64,000 nt of DNA, taken from contig DATEGZ010000249.1 of assembly GCA_035279905.1 (NCBI GenBank), forward strand, positions 1 through 64,000, in the 5' to 3' direction. This document shows, one piece after another, positions 1 through 9,024 of the stretch; position 1 is the first letter of the stretch, and each line of letters begins with the position of its first letter. The notes under the pieces were generated by a model. The model did no database searches. It was not told the origin of the DNA and was given only the letters and a program-made list of their open reading frames with translations. The DNA is from DATEGZ01 sp035279905 (GTDB lineage: Bacteria > Acidobacteriota > Vicinamibacteria > Vicinamibacterales > SCN-69-37). Position numbers and translations under genes: made by a program.

Positions 1-2651
1 AACGCGCATGTCCCAGCACGCCGTCTGAATTCCGGCGGTCAGCCGCGCCGGCGCCATCGTGAGCATCCGGACGTCCTTGCCGAGCGAGTCGGTGATCTTC
101 AGCTTCACTTCCTTCGCCGCGCCCTTAAGGAAGTACTGAATCACGGCCTCGGTCGTCGGGTTCTCGCCGACGAAGTACTGATGTCCCCAGAACTCGTCGT
201 TCTTGTCGTCGTACGAGCGCCACTGCAGCGCCGGATCGATCGAGAACAGGTGCGCGTCCGCGCCCTGCGCGGCCGTGTACTCCTGAATCGGCGACAGGTG
301 ATCGAGGACCCAGATCGCGCGCCCGTGCGTCGCGAGCAGCATCGCGTTGTCGCGCGGATGCAGCGTGATCTCGTCCACGCGCACGTCCGGGAAGTTGCTC
401 CGCAGCCGCGACCAGCTCTTGCCGCGATCGAGCGAGACGAACAGCCCCGTCTCCGTGCCCGCGTAGATCACGTCTTGGTTGCGCTGATCTTCCGTCAGCG
501 TCTTGACCGCCTCGCCCTTGAGATTGCCGTTGAACGACTGGAACGTCGCGCCGAAGTCGTGGCTCACCCAGATGTGCGTCTCGTAGTCGTTGAGACGATG
601 CGCGTCGGACGCGACGTAGACCGTCGCCGCGTCGTACCGCGACGGCATCACCTTCGACACCCATGCGCCCTTCACGAACCCGGGCATCCGATCGGCGAGC
701 GTCTTGTCCCACGTCTTGCCCGCGTCCTTCGACACGCTCACCGTGCCGTCATCCGTGCCGGCGTAGTACAGACCCGGCTGCTTCGCGGATTCCGAGAACG
801 ACACGATCGTGGGCCACGCGACGATGCCGTCATTCTTGGAGATGCGCACGTCGCTGCCCTTGAGGCCCATCGTCACGATGTCTTCGCGGTTCGCATTGCT
901 CGTGAGATCCGGACTCACGGCCGTCCACGAATCGCCGCGATCCGTCGAGCGGAACACGTGATTGCCGGCGATGTAGAGCACGCCCGGATCCGTCGGCGAG
1001 AACAGCATCGGCGTATCCCAGTTGAAACGGTACGGCGCGCAGGATCCGCCGCCACCACCACGGCCGCCGCCTCCGCCGCCAGGGGCCGGCGGGTCGCAAC
1101 CCATCGCGCCGACCTGCGCGTTCACGACGTTCTGCGGCGACGGACGAATGCTCTTGGACTCGCCGGTCACGCGGTTGTGCCGCGACGTGTTGCCGTCCTG
1201 CGACTCGCTGTAGACGATGCGCCCGTCGCGCAGATCGGGAATCGCGACGAAGCCGTCGCCGCCCTGCACCGTCTGCCAGCGATCGTTCGCGATGCCGCCG
1301 CGCGTCCGCACGGCGCTCGGGCCGCACCAGTCGTAGTTGTCCTGCATGCCGCCGCACACGTTGAACGGCGTCTCGTTGTCGTAGCCGACGTGATAGAAGA
1401 GCCCGACCGGAAGATTCGGATACCAGATCCACGAGCGCGTCATGTCCCAGGTCGTGTACGCGCCGCCGTCGGTGCCAATCAGAATGTGATTCGAGTTGTT
1501 CGGATCCCACCACAGCGCGTGCTTGTCGTCGTGCGCCGCCGGATCCGCCGCGAGCTGCGTCTTGCCGCCGTCGAGCGAGATCGTCATCCGCACGCCGCCG
1601 AGAATCGTGTGATCCGGATTGTTCGGATCGACGCGAATCTGCGAGAAGTACATCGGGCGCGGGTTGTTCGAGTTCACCACCCGCCACGTCGTGCCGCCGT
1701 CGTCGCTCCGGTAGACGCCGCTCGTGCCGCCGCCACCACCGCCGGCCGCGCCGCCACCGCCACCGCCGCGTCCACCGCCACCGCCGCCTCCGCCCTCACC
1801 TTCGATCGTCGCGTAGATGATGTTGGCGCTGCGCCGGTAGACGTCCAGGCCGATGCGGCCGAGCGATCCGCCCGGCAGTCCGCCGCCTGAGAGCTTCGTG
1901 AACGTGTCGCCGCCGTCCGTCGATTTCCAGATGCCGCTGCCCGGACCGCCGCCGTTCATGCAGCACTGCACGCGACGCCGCTGATAGGTCGACGCGTAGA
2001 CGATCTTCGGATCGCTCACCGACAACGCAACGTCGTTCGCGCCCGTGTCATCGTCCACCTTGATCACTTGCTTCCACGTCGCGCCGCCGTCGGTCGTCTT
2101 GTAGAGGCCGCGGTCGCCGCCAGGCCCGAAGAGCGCGCCCTGCGCCGCGACGAGCACGACCTGATCGTTGGTGGGATCGATGACGATGCGCTGGATGTGG
2201 TACGACTTGCCGAGACCGATGAACGTCCAGTGCGCGCCGCCGTCGGTCGATTTGTACATCCCGCTGCCCCACGAGATGCTCTGGCGGTTGGTGCCTTCGC
2301 CAGTGCCGAGGTAGACGAGGTCAGAATTTTTCTGCGACACGGCGACGGCGCCGATCGACATCAGGCCGTTCTGCTGAAACTGCGGCGTGAACGTCGTGCC
2401 GCCGTTCGTCGTTTTCCACAGGCCGCCATGCGCGGAGCCCACCCAGAAGACCGCCGGGTTCGCCTCATACACCGCGAAATCGCTGATGCGTCCCGACATG
2501 CTCGCGGGACCGATCGAGCGGTAGTGCAGCGCGTTGAACTGCTGCGCGACGGGGAGCCCGCTCCCCTGTTGACCGCGCGCGATCGGCGCAAACACCGCGG
2601 CCGCCACTATCCCGACGCCAGCCAGAACCAAACGAAGGTGCCTCACCATGG
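1..2651 (-). CDS. Sortilin/VPS10-like BNR-repeat beta-propeller, secreted (3' end beyond window)
   Basis: The frame is open from ATG at 2651 to the window edge, 883 codons. The start is supported by GGAGG just upstream and a TATAAT at 2681-2686. Residues 1-26 look like a signal peptide (MVRHLRLVLAGVGIVAAAVF, ending near ARGQ). After it come repeated propeller blades with Asp-box/BNR signatures: GLWKTTNGGTTF (about residue 75), GMYKSTDGGAHWTF (about 130), GVYRSDDGGTTWR (about 315). This is the pattern of sortilin-like/VPS10 proteins that Acidobacteriota carry in many copies. Two glycine-rich loops interrupt blades, near residues 284-310 (GEGGGGGGGGRGGGGGG) and 517-533 (GGGGGGRGGGGGS between two cysteines). 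The substrate is unknown; such propellers are predicted to bind proteins or glycans outside the cell. Family assignment is good, function is open. Confidence 0.85.
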
Positions 2652-2680
2652 AGCCTCCAGGCATGAACAACCGCCGGGAT

Positions 2681-2686
2681 TATAGC
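2681..2686 (-). promoter_or_regulatory. -10 box (TATAAT) for the sortilin-like gene
   Basis: On the minus strand TATAAT stands about 29 nt before ATG 2651. That leaves room for a short leader containing the GGAGG ribosome site. No clear -35 box is visible. Confidence 0.5.
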
Positions 2687-2717
2687 TACTACCGCGAGTC
2701 GGAGGGGGTACTGGGGG

Positions 2718-5081
2718 TCAGCGTCGCGGCGTAACGTCGAGCGTGGCCTTCTTGAGCGCGACCGAACTCGACCCCACGAAGATCTCGAACTGGCCCGGCT
2801 CGACGACACGGCGCATCGAACGATCGATGAGCGAAAGTTCGTCGGGACCAAGCGTGAACGTGACGGTCCGGCGCGTGCCGGGCTCGAGCGAGACACGCTT
2901 GAATCCGCGCAGCTCGAGCACGGGCCGCGTCACGCTGCTGACGAGGTCGTGAATGTACAGCTGGACGACTTCATCGCCCCACCGGCTGCCCGTGTTGGAG
3001 ACGTCGACGCTCACCGTGGCGCGGCCGTCCGCGGGAATCGCCGCGGGCGTGACGATCGGATCGGAAATCGAGAACGTCGTGTAACTCAGCCCGTGACCGA
3101 ACGGCCAGAGCGGCTCGCGCGTCATGTCGAGGTACGGACGGAACGACGTCGGACGCCGGTTGTAGTAGACCGGGAGCTGGCCGACGGATCGGGGAATCGT
3201 CACGGGCAGCTTCCCGCCGGGATTGACGTCACCAAACAGCACCTCGCCGATCGCCGTGCCTCCTTCCTGGCCGACGTACCACGCTTCGAGAATTGCGCTC
3301 GCGCGTTCCGCGATCCGCGGGATCGCGAGCGGGCGGCCGTTGATGAGGACGACGATGACTGGCTTGCCTGTGTCGAAGAGGGCGTCGGCGAGCTCGTCCT
3401 GCTGGCTCATGAGCGCGAGATCGGCGACGTCGCCGCGGTGATCATCGCTCCACGCTTCGCGTGCGGTCGATTCGTTGGTGCCGATGGCGAGCACGATCGC
3501 GTCGGCGGCGCGGGCGGACGCGACCGCGTCTTTGATGCGCTGGCGATTCTTCACGGGATCGCCCATCACGACTTCGTCCTTGTCCCAGTTCGGATCGGCC
3601 TCCGTGATGCGGACGCCTTCGGAATACACGATCTTCACGCCCGCGCCTGCGACGCTCGTGATCCCGGAGAGCACGTCCACACCGCGGCCTGGATCGGCGG
3701 AGTACCCGCCGCGCCGCAAACCCCTGGCGTTCGGGCCGACGACGGCCAGCGTTTTGATCTTCGCGCGATCGAGCGGCAGCGCGTGGTTGCGGTTTTCGAG
3801 CAGGACGATCGATCGCCGCGCGGCCTCGAGCGCAAGCGCCTGGTGCTCTGGCTTGTGCACCGAGCGCTCGGCCTCGTCAACGTCCACGTACGGGTGCTCG
3901 AACAGCCCCGCGATCATCTTCATCTCGAGGATGCGCGACACCGCGGCGTCGATCCGCGCCATCGTCACGCGGCCATCCTTGATCACTGTCTGGAGCTGCA
4001 GGAACGCGTTGCCGTCGGGCAGCTCCATGTCGACGCCGGCGTTGAGTGACTGCACCGCTGCGTCCGCCAGATCGACGGCAGTTTTCTGCCGGCTCACGAG
4101 CTGCTGAATCCCGAAGAAGTCGGAGACGACGGCGCCCTGGAATCCCCACTCGCGCCGCAGCACGTCCTCGAGCAGCCAGCGGTTGGCGTGCGACGGCACA
4201 CCGTCGATCTCGTTGTAGCTCGGCATCACCGTAAACACGGTGGTCTCTTTGACGGCCGCTTCGAACGGCGCCAGCAGCTCCGATCGCAGCAGCCGCTCAG
4301 GCACGAGGCTCGGCGCCGCGTTCACGCCGGCTTCGTTCGAGCCGTGGCCCGCGAAGTGCTTGAGCGTCGCGAGCACGTTGTGCGGGCCGAGCGGCAGCGT
4401 TGCGCCCTGGTACCCACGGATGGCCGCCACGCCCAGGCGGCTGACGAGGTACGGATCTTCACCGTACGTTTCTTCGAATCTTCCCCATCGCGGGTCGCGG
4501 CCGAGGTCGATGACCGGCGCGAGCACGTGCGAGGACCCTCTCGCTCGCGCTTCGAACGCCGCCGCGCTCATCACGCGCTCGACGAGCGCCGGATCCCAGC
4601 TGCTCGCAAGTGCGATTGGCACCGGAAACGACGTCGCGTGCAGCGCGACCAGGCCGTGCACCGCCTCGTCATGAAACATGACGGGAATGGCGAGCCGTGT
4701 ATGTTCCATCACCCAGTGCTGCACCGCATTGACGAACTCCGCTTGTTCGCGAGCCGTACGCAGCCGCGGTCCGGTGGACGAGCTCGCGATCTCGCTCGGC
4801 CGCGCGAACTCGCCGAGGCCGTAGCCAAGCACTTCAGGCGCGTGCGCCGGATCGAAGCGCCCGGCCCCGTCCTGGATCTTGGTCTTCGGCCGCCAGATCG
4901 CCTGCATCTGCGCGACCTTTTCTTCGACCGTCATCTGCGAGAGCAGATTGGCGACGCGTTCCTTGATTGGACGATTCGGATCCTTGTACTTCGGCACCGA
5001 CTCGCGCGCGCAGGACGCGAGCGCGAGGACGAACATCGCGAGCCAGACGCGCGAGCGCGAACGGCTGAGCACGGACGACAT
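2718..5081 (-). CDS. Glycoside hydrolase family 3 beta-glucosidase, lipoprotein (BglX-like)
   Basis: 787 aa. The N-terminus has a lipoprotein signal with lipobox LASC (Cys24), so the enzyme is probably anchored facing the periplasm or surface. The GH3 N-terminal barrel shows VIDLGRDPRWGRFEETYGED (191-209), KHFAGHG (241-247) and VVSDFFG, whose Asp321 is the expected nucleophile. The GH3 C-terminal domain follows (residues about 420-620, with a candidate acid/base region around TAREAWSDDHRGDVADL), then a fibronectin III-like domain at the C-terminus. Length and order match bacterial BglX-type beta-glucosidases and xylosidases acting on beta-linked oligosaccharides. It is divergent from the GH13 gene, and the two share a 36-nt start region, so they are probably co-regulated carbohydrate scavenging enzymes. 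The exact substrate cannot be read from the sequence. Confidence 0.92.
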   Translation of the reverse strand: MSSVLSRSRSRVWLAMFVLALASCARESVPKYKDPNRPIKERVANLLSQMTVEEKVAQMQAIWRPKTKIQDGAGRFDPAHAPEVLGYGLGEFARPSEIASSSTGPRLRTAREQAEFVNAVQHWVMEHTRLAIPVMFHDEAVHGLVALHATSFPVPIALASSWDPALVERVMSAAAFEARARGSSHVLAPVIDLGRDPRWGRFEETYGEDPYLVSRLGVAAIRGYQGATLPLGPHNVLATLKHFAGHGSNEAGVNAAPSLVPERLLRSELLAPFEAAVKETTVFTVMPSYNEIDGVPSHANRWLLEDVLRREWGFQGAVVSDFFGIQQLVSRQKTAVDLADAAVQSLNAGVDMELPDGNAFLQLQTVIKDGRVTMARIDAAVSRILEMKMIAGLFEHPYVDVDEAERSVHKPEHQALALEAARRSIVLLENRNHALPLDRAKIKTLAVVGPNARGLRRGGYSADPGRGVDVLSGITSVAGAGVKIVYSEGVRITEADPNWDKDEVVMGDPVKNRQRIKDAVASARAADAIVLAIGTNESTAREAWSDDHRGDVADLALMSQQDELADALFDTGKPVIVVLINGRPLAIPRIAERASAILEAWYVGQEGGTAIGEVLFGDVNPGGKLPVTIPRSVGQLPVYYNRRPTSFRPYLDMTREPLWPFGHGLSYTTFSISDPIVTPAAIPADGRATVSVDVSNTGSRWGDEVVQLYIHDLVSSVTRPVLELRGFKRVSLEPGTRRTVTFTLGPDELSLIDRSMRRVVEPGQFEIFVGSSSVALKKATLDVTPRR

Positions 5082-5099
5082 TCTGGCATGAAGATCGTG

Positions 5100-5107
5100 C
5101 CTATAAT
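5100..5107. promoter_or_regulatory. Overlapping divergent -10 boxes for GH3 (-) and GH13 (+)
   Basis: The plus strand reads TATAAT at 5102-5107, 10 nt before ATG 5118. The minus strand reads TATAGG from 5105 down to 5100, 18 nt before ATG 5081. The same A/T core can therefore serve both directions. No -35 box is evident on either side. Confidence 0.45.
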
Positions 5108-5117
5108 TCGCCGGGTC

Positions 5118-6812
5118 ATGCCACGTCAGGTCCGGCCGTACCTGGGCGCTCTGTTAGTCGGAACGTGCGTGGCCTGCTCGACGCCCCCGCCTGAGCAAGG
5201 CGCGACTCCCGCCGCTCCTCCCAATCCCTGGTGGCAGCGAGGCGTCATCTATCAGATCTATCCGCGCTCGTTTCAGGACAGCAACGGTGACGGCATCGGC
5301 GATCTCAAAGGCATCACGAGCCGGCTCGACTACCTGAAAGATCTCGGCGTCGACGCGCTCTGGCTCTCACCGATCTTTCCGTCGCCGATGGCGGACTTTG
5401 GATACGACGTCTCGGACTACACGAACGTCGATCCGCGCTTCGGGACGATGGCGGACTTCGACGCGCTGGTGGCCGCCGCGCACGCGCGCGGCCTGCGCGT
5501 GCTGCTCGACTACGTGCCGAACCACACGTCGAATCAACACTCGTGGTTCGTCGAGTCGCGCAAGTCGCGCACGAATCCGAAGCGCGACTGGTACGTGTGG
5601 CGCGATCCCGGACCGCGCGGCGGACCGCCCAACAACTGGGTCGCCGTGTTCGGTGGGCCCGCGTGGACGCTCGACAACACGACAGGCCAGTACTACTACC
5701 ACGCGTTTCTGAAAGAGCAACCCGACCTCAACTGGCGCAACGCTGACGTCCAGAAGACGATGTTCGACGTCATTCGCTTCTGGCTCGGCCGCGGCGTCGA
5801 CGGGTTCCGCGTGGACACGATCTGGCTGCTGCTCGAAGATGATCAACTCCGCGACAACCCCGCCAATCCCAATTTCCGTCCGGACATGCTGCCGGCGTTC
5901 GCGCTGACGTGGACGCACACCGCCGATCAGCCGGACACGCATGCGCTCGTGAAACGCATGCGGCAGGTGTTCGACGAATTCCCGAATCGCGTGCTGGTCG
6001 CGGAGCTGCTCGGATCGCTCAGCCGCCTCGTGTCGTACTACGGCGCGGCGTGCGACGAGACACAGCTGCCCTTCAACTTCCAGCTCTTCGATGCGACGTG
6101 GGAGGCGCCGAAGCTCGCGGACCTGATCGCCAGGTACGAAGCCGCGCTCCCGGCGTGCGCGTGGCCGGACTGGGTACTCGGCAATCACGACCAGCACCGC
6201 GTCGTCACGCGGCTGGGTCCGGAGGTGGCGCGCGTCGCGACGATGCTGCTCCTGACGTTGCGCGGCACGCCGACGATCTACTACGGCGACGAGCTCGGCC
6301 TCGCGGACGCGGTCGTGCCGCTCGCAGCCGCGCAGGATCCGCTCGAGAAGCAGCAGCCCGGGCGCGGCCTCGGACGCGATCCGGAGCGCAGCCCGATGCC
6401 GTGGGACGCAAGGGCGAACGCCGGCTTCACGTCGGGTCGCCCGTGGCTGCCGCTCGTCGCGAATTGGTCGATGGTCAACGTCAGCGCCGCGCTCGCAGAT
6501 CAGGATTCCGTGCTCGCATTGCACCGGCGGCTGCTTGCGCTGCGGCGCGCGACGCCGGCGCTCGCGGTCGGCTCGTACGCCGCGCTGCCCTCGCCGGGAC
6601 CGATCCTCGGATACACGCGGCGGCTCGCGGGCCAGCCGACGTATCTGGTGGCGCTCAACTTCAGCCAATCGCTCGCGGAATACGCACCCAACGGCATCGA
6701 CCTCACTGGCGCCGTCGTCGTGGGCACCACACGGACCCGCGAGGGCGAGCGCGTCGTCGGGCCGCTCCAGCTCGCCGCGCACGAAGGTGTCATCGTCCGC
6801 CTCGATCGCTAG
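5118..6812 (+). CDS. GH13 alpha-glucosidase / oligosaccharide hydrolase, exported
   Basis: 564 aa from ATG 5118; an in-frame ATG at 5088 is possible but lies upstream of the TATAAT at 5102-5107. The N-terminus (MPRQVRPYLGALLVGTCVAC) is a signal, possibly of a lipoprotein, followed by a Pro/Ala linker. The alpha-amylase barrel carries the four GH13 regions: DYVPNHTS (I), GVDGFRVDTIW (II, Asp nucleophile), LVAELLGS (III, Glu acid/base) and GNHDQHRV (IV). The early motif WWQRGVIYQIYPRSFQDSNGDG is typical of oligo-1,6-glucosidase and alpha-glucosidase subfamilies. It probably releases glucose from short alpha-glucans outside the cytoplasm, complementing the divergent GH3 enzyme. The frame stays open upstream to 4188, but that part is antisense to GH3 and is not counted. 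Confidence 0.9.
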   Translation: MPRQVRPYLGALLVGTCVACSTPPPEQGATPAAPPNPWWQRGVIYQIYPRSFQDSNGDGIGDLKGITSRLDYLKDLGVDALWLSPIFPSPMADFGYDVSDYTNVDPRFGTMADFDALVAAAHARGLRVLLDYVPNHTSNQHSWFVESRKSRTNPKRDWYVWRDPGPRGGPPNNWVAVFGGPAWTLDNTTGQYYYHAFLKEQPDLNWRNADVQKTMFDVIRFWLGRGVDGFRVDTIWLLLEDDQLRDNPANPNFRPDMLPAFALTWTHTADQPDTHALVKRMRQVFDEFPNRVLVAELLGSLSRLVSYYGAACDETQLPFNFQLFDATWEAPKLADLIARYEAALPACAWPDWVLGNHDQHRVVTRLGPEVARVATMLLLTLRGTPTIYYGDELGLADAVVPLAAAQDPLEKQQPGRGLGRDPERSPMPWDARANAGFTSGRPWLPLVANWSMVNVSAALADQDSVLALHRRLLALRRATPALAVGSYAALPSPGPILGYTRRLAGQPTYLVALNFSQSLAEYAPNGIDLTGAVVVGTTRTREGERVVGPLQLAAHEGVIVRLDR

Positions 6813-6971
6813 CCGTCGATCACAAACGCGTGCAGCCGGCGGTTTCAATACTGACCCCCAGGTACGGCGCGAGCGCAAAACTGTGCGGATGCTGGCCCAA
6901 AGGACAATGATCGCGGCCGAAAAACCCTTGACTCTTGATCAAGCAGCATGCTGCGCCATACGCGCGATTGA

Positions 6972-6977
6972 TATGAT
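6972..6977 (+). promoter_or_regulatory. Leaderless-type -10 (TATGAT) for pepF
   Basis: TATGAT, preceded by TGA (extended -10 pattern TGn), ends exactly 6 nt before GTG 6984. Transcription starting 7 nt after the hexamer would begin at the start codon itself. No Shine-Dalgarno is present. Confidence 0.55.
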
Positions 6978-6983
6978 CATGAG

Positions 6984-8807
6984 GTGACTCCCACAGCGAC
7001 CGCACGCCCGCGCAACCGCGCCGAGATCGACGACGGCCACAAGTGGAACCTCGACGACATCTACCGCGATTGGGAAACGTGGGAACGCGCGCGCGTCGAG
7101 CTCGAGCAGCGCATCGGCGAGTACGCCGCCCTGAAGGGCACGCTCGGGCAGGGGCCTGATCGGCTGATCGCCGCCTACAAGCTGAACGACGCGCTCGGGC
7201 AGCTCGCCTACAAGGTGTACTTCTACCCGTCGCTGAAGTACGACGAGGACCAGCGCGACAACCGCGTGAACGCGCGGCGCCAGCAGGTGCAGTCGCTGAT
7301 GGCGCGGTGGCAGGAAGCGACGTCGTGGTTCAGCCCCGAGCTGCTCACCATCCCGCACGAGACCGTCAAGCACTGGCTCGACACCAACGCCGAGCTCGGC
7401 GTCTACCGCTTCGCCATCGAAGAGATCTTCCGCCAGCAGGAGCACGTGCTCAACGAGCAGGGCGAGCGGCTGATGTCGCTCTCCTCGCGCCTGTCAGGCG
7501 CGCCCGGCGAGGCGTATCTCGCGCTCTCGACCGCCGACGCGAAGTTCCCTGAGGTCACGCTCAGCACCGGCGAGAAGATCACGATGTCCTACGGCCAGTA
7601 CCGCGCGGTCCTCGCGACTAACCGGAACCAGGCCGATCGCCATCAGGCGTTTCTCTCGCACTACGGCACGTACGAGAAGTCGCTCAACACCTACGCGACG
7701 CTCTACCACGGCATCTGCCAACGCGACTGGTTTCACGCCCGCGCGCGCGGGTACAAGACGACGCTCGACGCGGCGCTGCATGGCAACGCGATCCCGCGTT
7801 CCGTCGTCGACAACCTGATCGCGACGACGCGCGCCGGCGTCGAGCCGCTGCGCCGCTACCATCGCCTGCGCCGCCGCGCGCTCAAGCTCGAGAAATATCA
7901 CCCGTACGATTTCTCGATCCCGATCATCGACTGGGATCGCCGCTACAGCTACGACGACGTCCTCGCGCGCATCGTCGAGTCGGTCGCGCCGCTCGGCAAG
8001 GAGTATCAGGCGCGGATGTGGCGAGGCTTCAAGGAGCGCTGGATCGACGTCTACGAGAACGACGGCAAGCGCAGCGGCGCGTACTCGGCGCCGGTGTACG
8101 GCGTGCATCCGTACATGCTGCTGAACTGGGCCGACACGCTCGACGATGTGTTCACGCTCGCGCACGAGATGGGCCACTCGATGCACACGATGCTGTCGCA
8201 CGAGCGGCAGCCGTTCGTGTACTCGGACTACACCATCTTCATCGCCGAAGTGCCGTCGACGCTGAGCGAGGCGCTGCTGCTCGAGCACTGGCTCGGGTCG
8301 GTGACCGAGCGCGACGAGCGCATGGTGCTCCTGCAGCACGCGATCGACAACATCACGAGCACGTTCTACACGCAGGTGTTGTTCGCCGACTTCGAGTTGG
8401 CCGCGCACCATCTCGTCGAGCAGGACGAACCGGTGACCTCCGAGGTGCTCAACGGCCTATATAAAGAGCGCTTCGACGCCTACTACGGCGACGCCGTGGA
8501 CATGGAAGACCTCACGGCGATCACGTGGGCGCGCATCCCGCACTTCTTCAACACGCCGTACTACGTCTATCAGTACGCAACCTGCTTCGCGTCCGCCGCC
8601 AAGCTCGCCCGGGAGATCTCGGAAGGACCTGAGTCCGGTCGAGTCAAGGCTCGCGAGCGGTACATCGATCTCCTCTCGGCGGGCGGCAACGATCACCCGA
8701 TGACGCTGCTCAAGCGCGCGGGTGTCGATCTGAGCGAGCCGTCCACCGTCCTTGCGGTCGTGGATCAGCTCAACCGGCTGGTCAGCCAGTTGGAAGAGTT
8801 GGTGTAG
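6984..8807 (+). CDS. pepF: Oligoendopeptidase F, zinc metallopeptidase family M3
   Basis: 607 aa, the usual length for PepF/M3B enzymes (about 600). The zinc site is LAHEMGHSMHT at about residues 391-401 (HExxH), with the downstream ligand-bearing segment FIAEVPSTLSEALLLEHWL. The N-terminal helical region begins with DDGHKWNLDDIYRDWETWE, a typical M3B opening. There is no signal peptide, so it is cytoplasmic and expected to cut short peptides, in peptide recycling. The start is GTG at 6984 because TATGAT ends 6 nt upstream and there is no earlier in-frame start or ribosome site. Flanking genes are on the same strand but separated by about 170-217 nt, so it is probably a single-gene unit. Confidence 0.93.
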   Translation: MTPTATARPRNRAEIDDGHKWNLDDIYRDWETWERARVELEQRIGEYAALKGTLGQGPDRLIAAYKLNDALGQLAYKVYFYPSLKYDEDQRDNRVNARRQQVQSLMARWQEATSWFSPELLTIPHETVKHWLDTNAELGVYRFAIEEIFRQQEHVLNEQGERLMSLSSRLSGAPGEAYLALSTADAKFPEVTLSTGEKITMSYGQYRAVLATNRNQADRHQAFLSHYGTYEKSLNTYATLYHGICQRDWFHARARGYKTTLDAALHGNAIPRSVVDNLIATTRAGVEPLRRYHRLRRRALKLEKYHPYDFSIPIIDWDRRYSYDDVLARIVESVAPLGKEYQARMWRGFKERWIDVYENDGKRSGAYSAPVYGVHPYMLLNWADTLDDVFTLAHEMGHSMHTMLSHERQPFVYSDYTIFIAEVPSTLSEALLLEHWLGSVTERDERMVLLQHAIDNITSTFYTQVLFADFELAAHHLVEQDEPVTSEVLNGLYKERFDAYYGDAVDMEDLTAITWARIPHFFNTPYYVYQYATCFASAAKLAREISEGPESGRVKARERYIDLLSAGGNDHPMTLLKRAGVDLSEPSTVLAVVDQLNRLVSQLEELV

Positions 8808-8809
8808 CG

Positions 8810-8842
8810 GGTCTGACTCTGGTCTGACCTCGGTCTGACCCC
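8810..8842 (+). repeat. 11-bp tandem repeat (GGTCTGACnCn) x3
   Basis: Three adjacent 11-bp units, GGTCTGACTCT, GGTCTGACCTC and GGTCTGACCCC, begin 2 nt after the pepF stop codon. The first eight bases are invariant. A related CTGACCCCCAG string occurs at about 6853-6863. Confidence 0.75.
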
Positions 8843-9024
8843 AAAACCGCTCTTTGGATTTCTGATTCAGGCTCCTGGATCCGGAGGAGATTCGGCCAAA
8901 ACGTGCCTGAGGAAGACTATCCGTAATTGACTGAGCCACAAGGACCAATGTGACAATAGTGATCAGCGCGCCCCCTGCGCTGGAACGGCACGTTCTTTCC
9001 TTAAGGATCGGGAGCCCCTGATAT

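Noticed and set aside
181..1890. 569-aa plus-strand open frame
   Set aside because: Antisense to the sortilin-like gene, whose minus frame has repeated Asp-box motifs and a signal peptide; the plus product is low-complexity Arg/Ala/Val.
4188..5087. N-terminal extension of the GH13 frame by 300 codons
   Set aside because: It overlaps the GH3 gene in antisense, has no amylase features, and the signal peptide and promoter place the start at 5088-5118.
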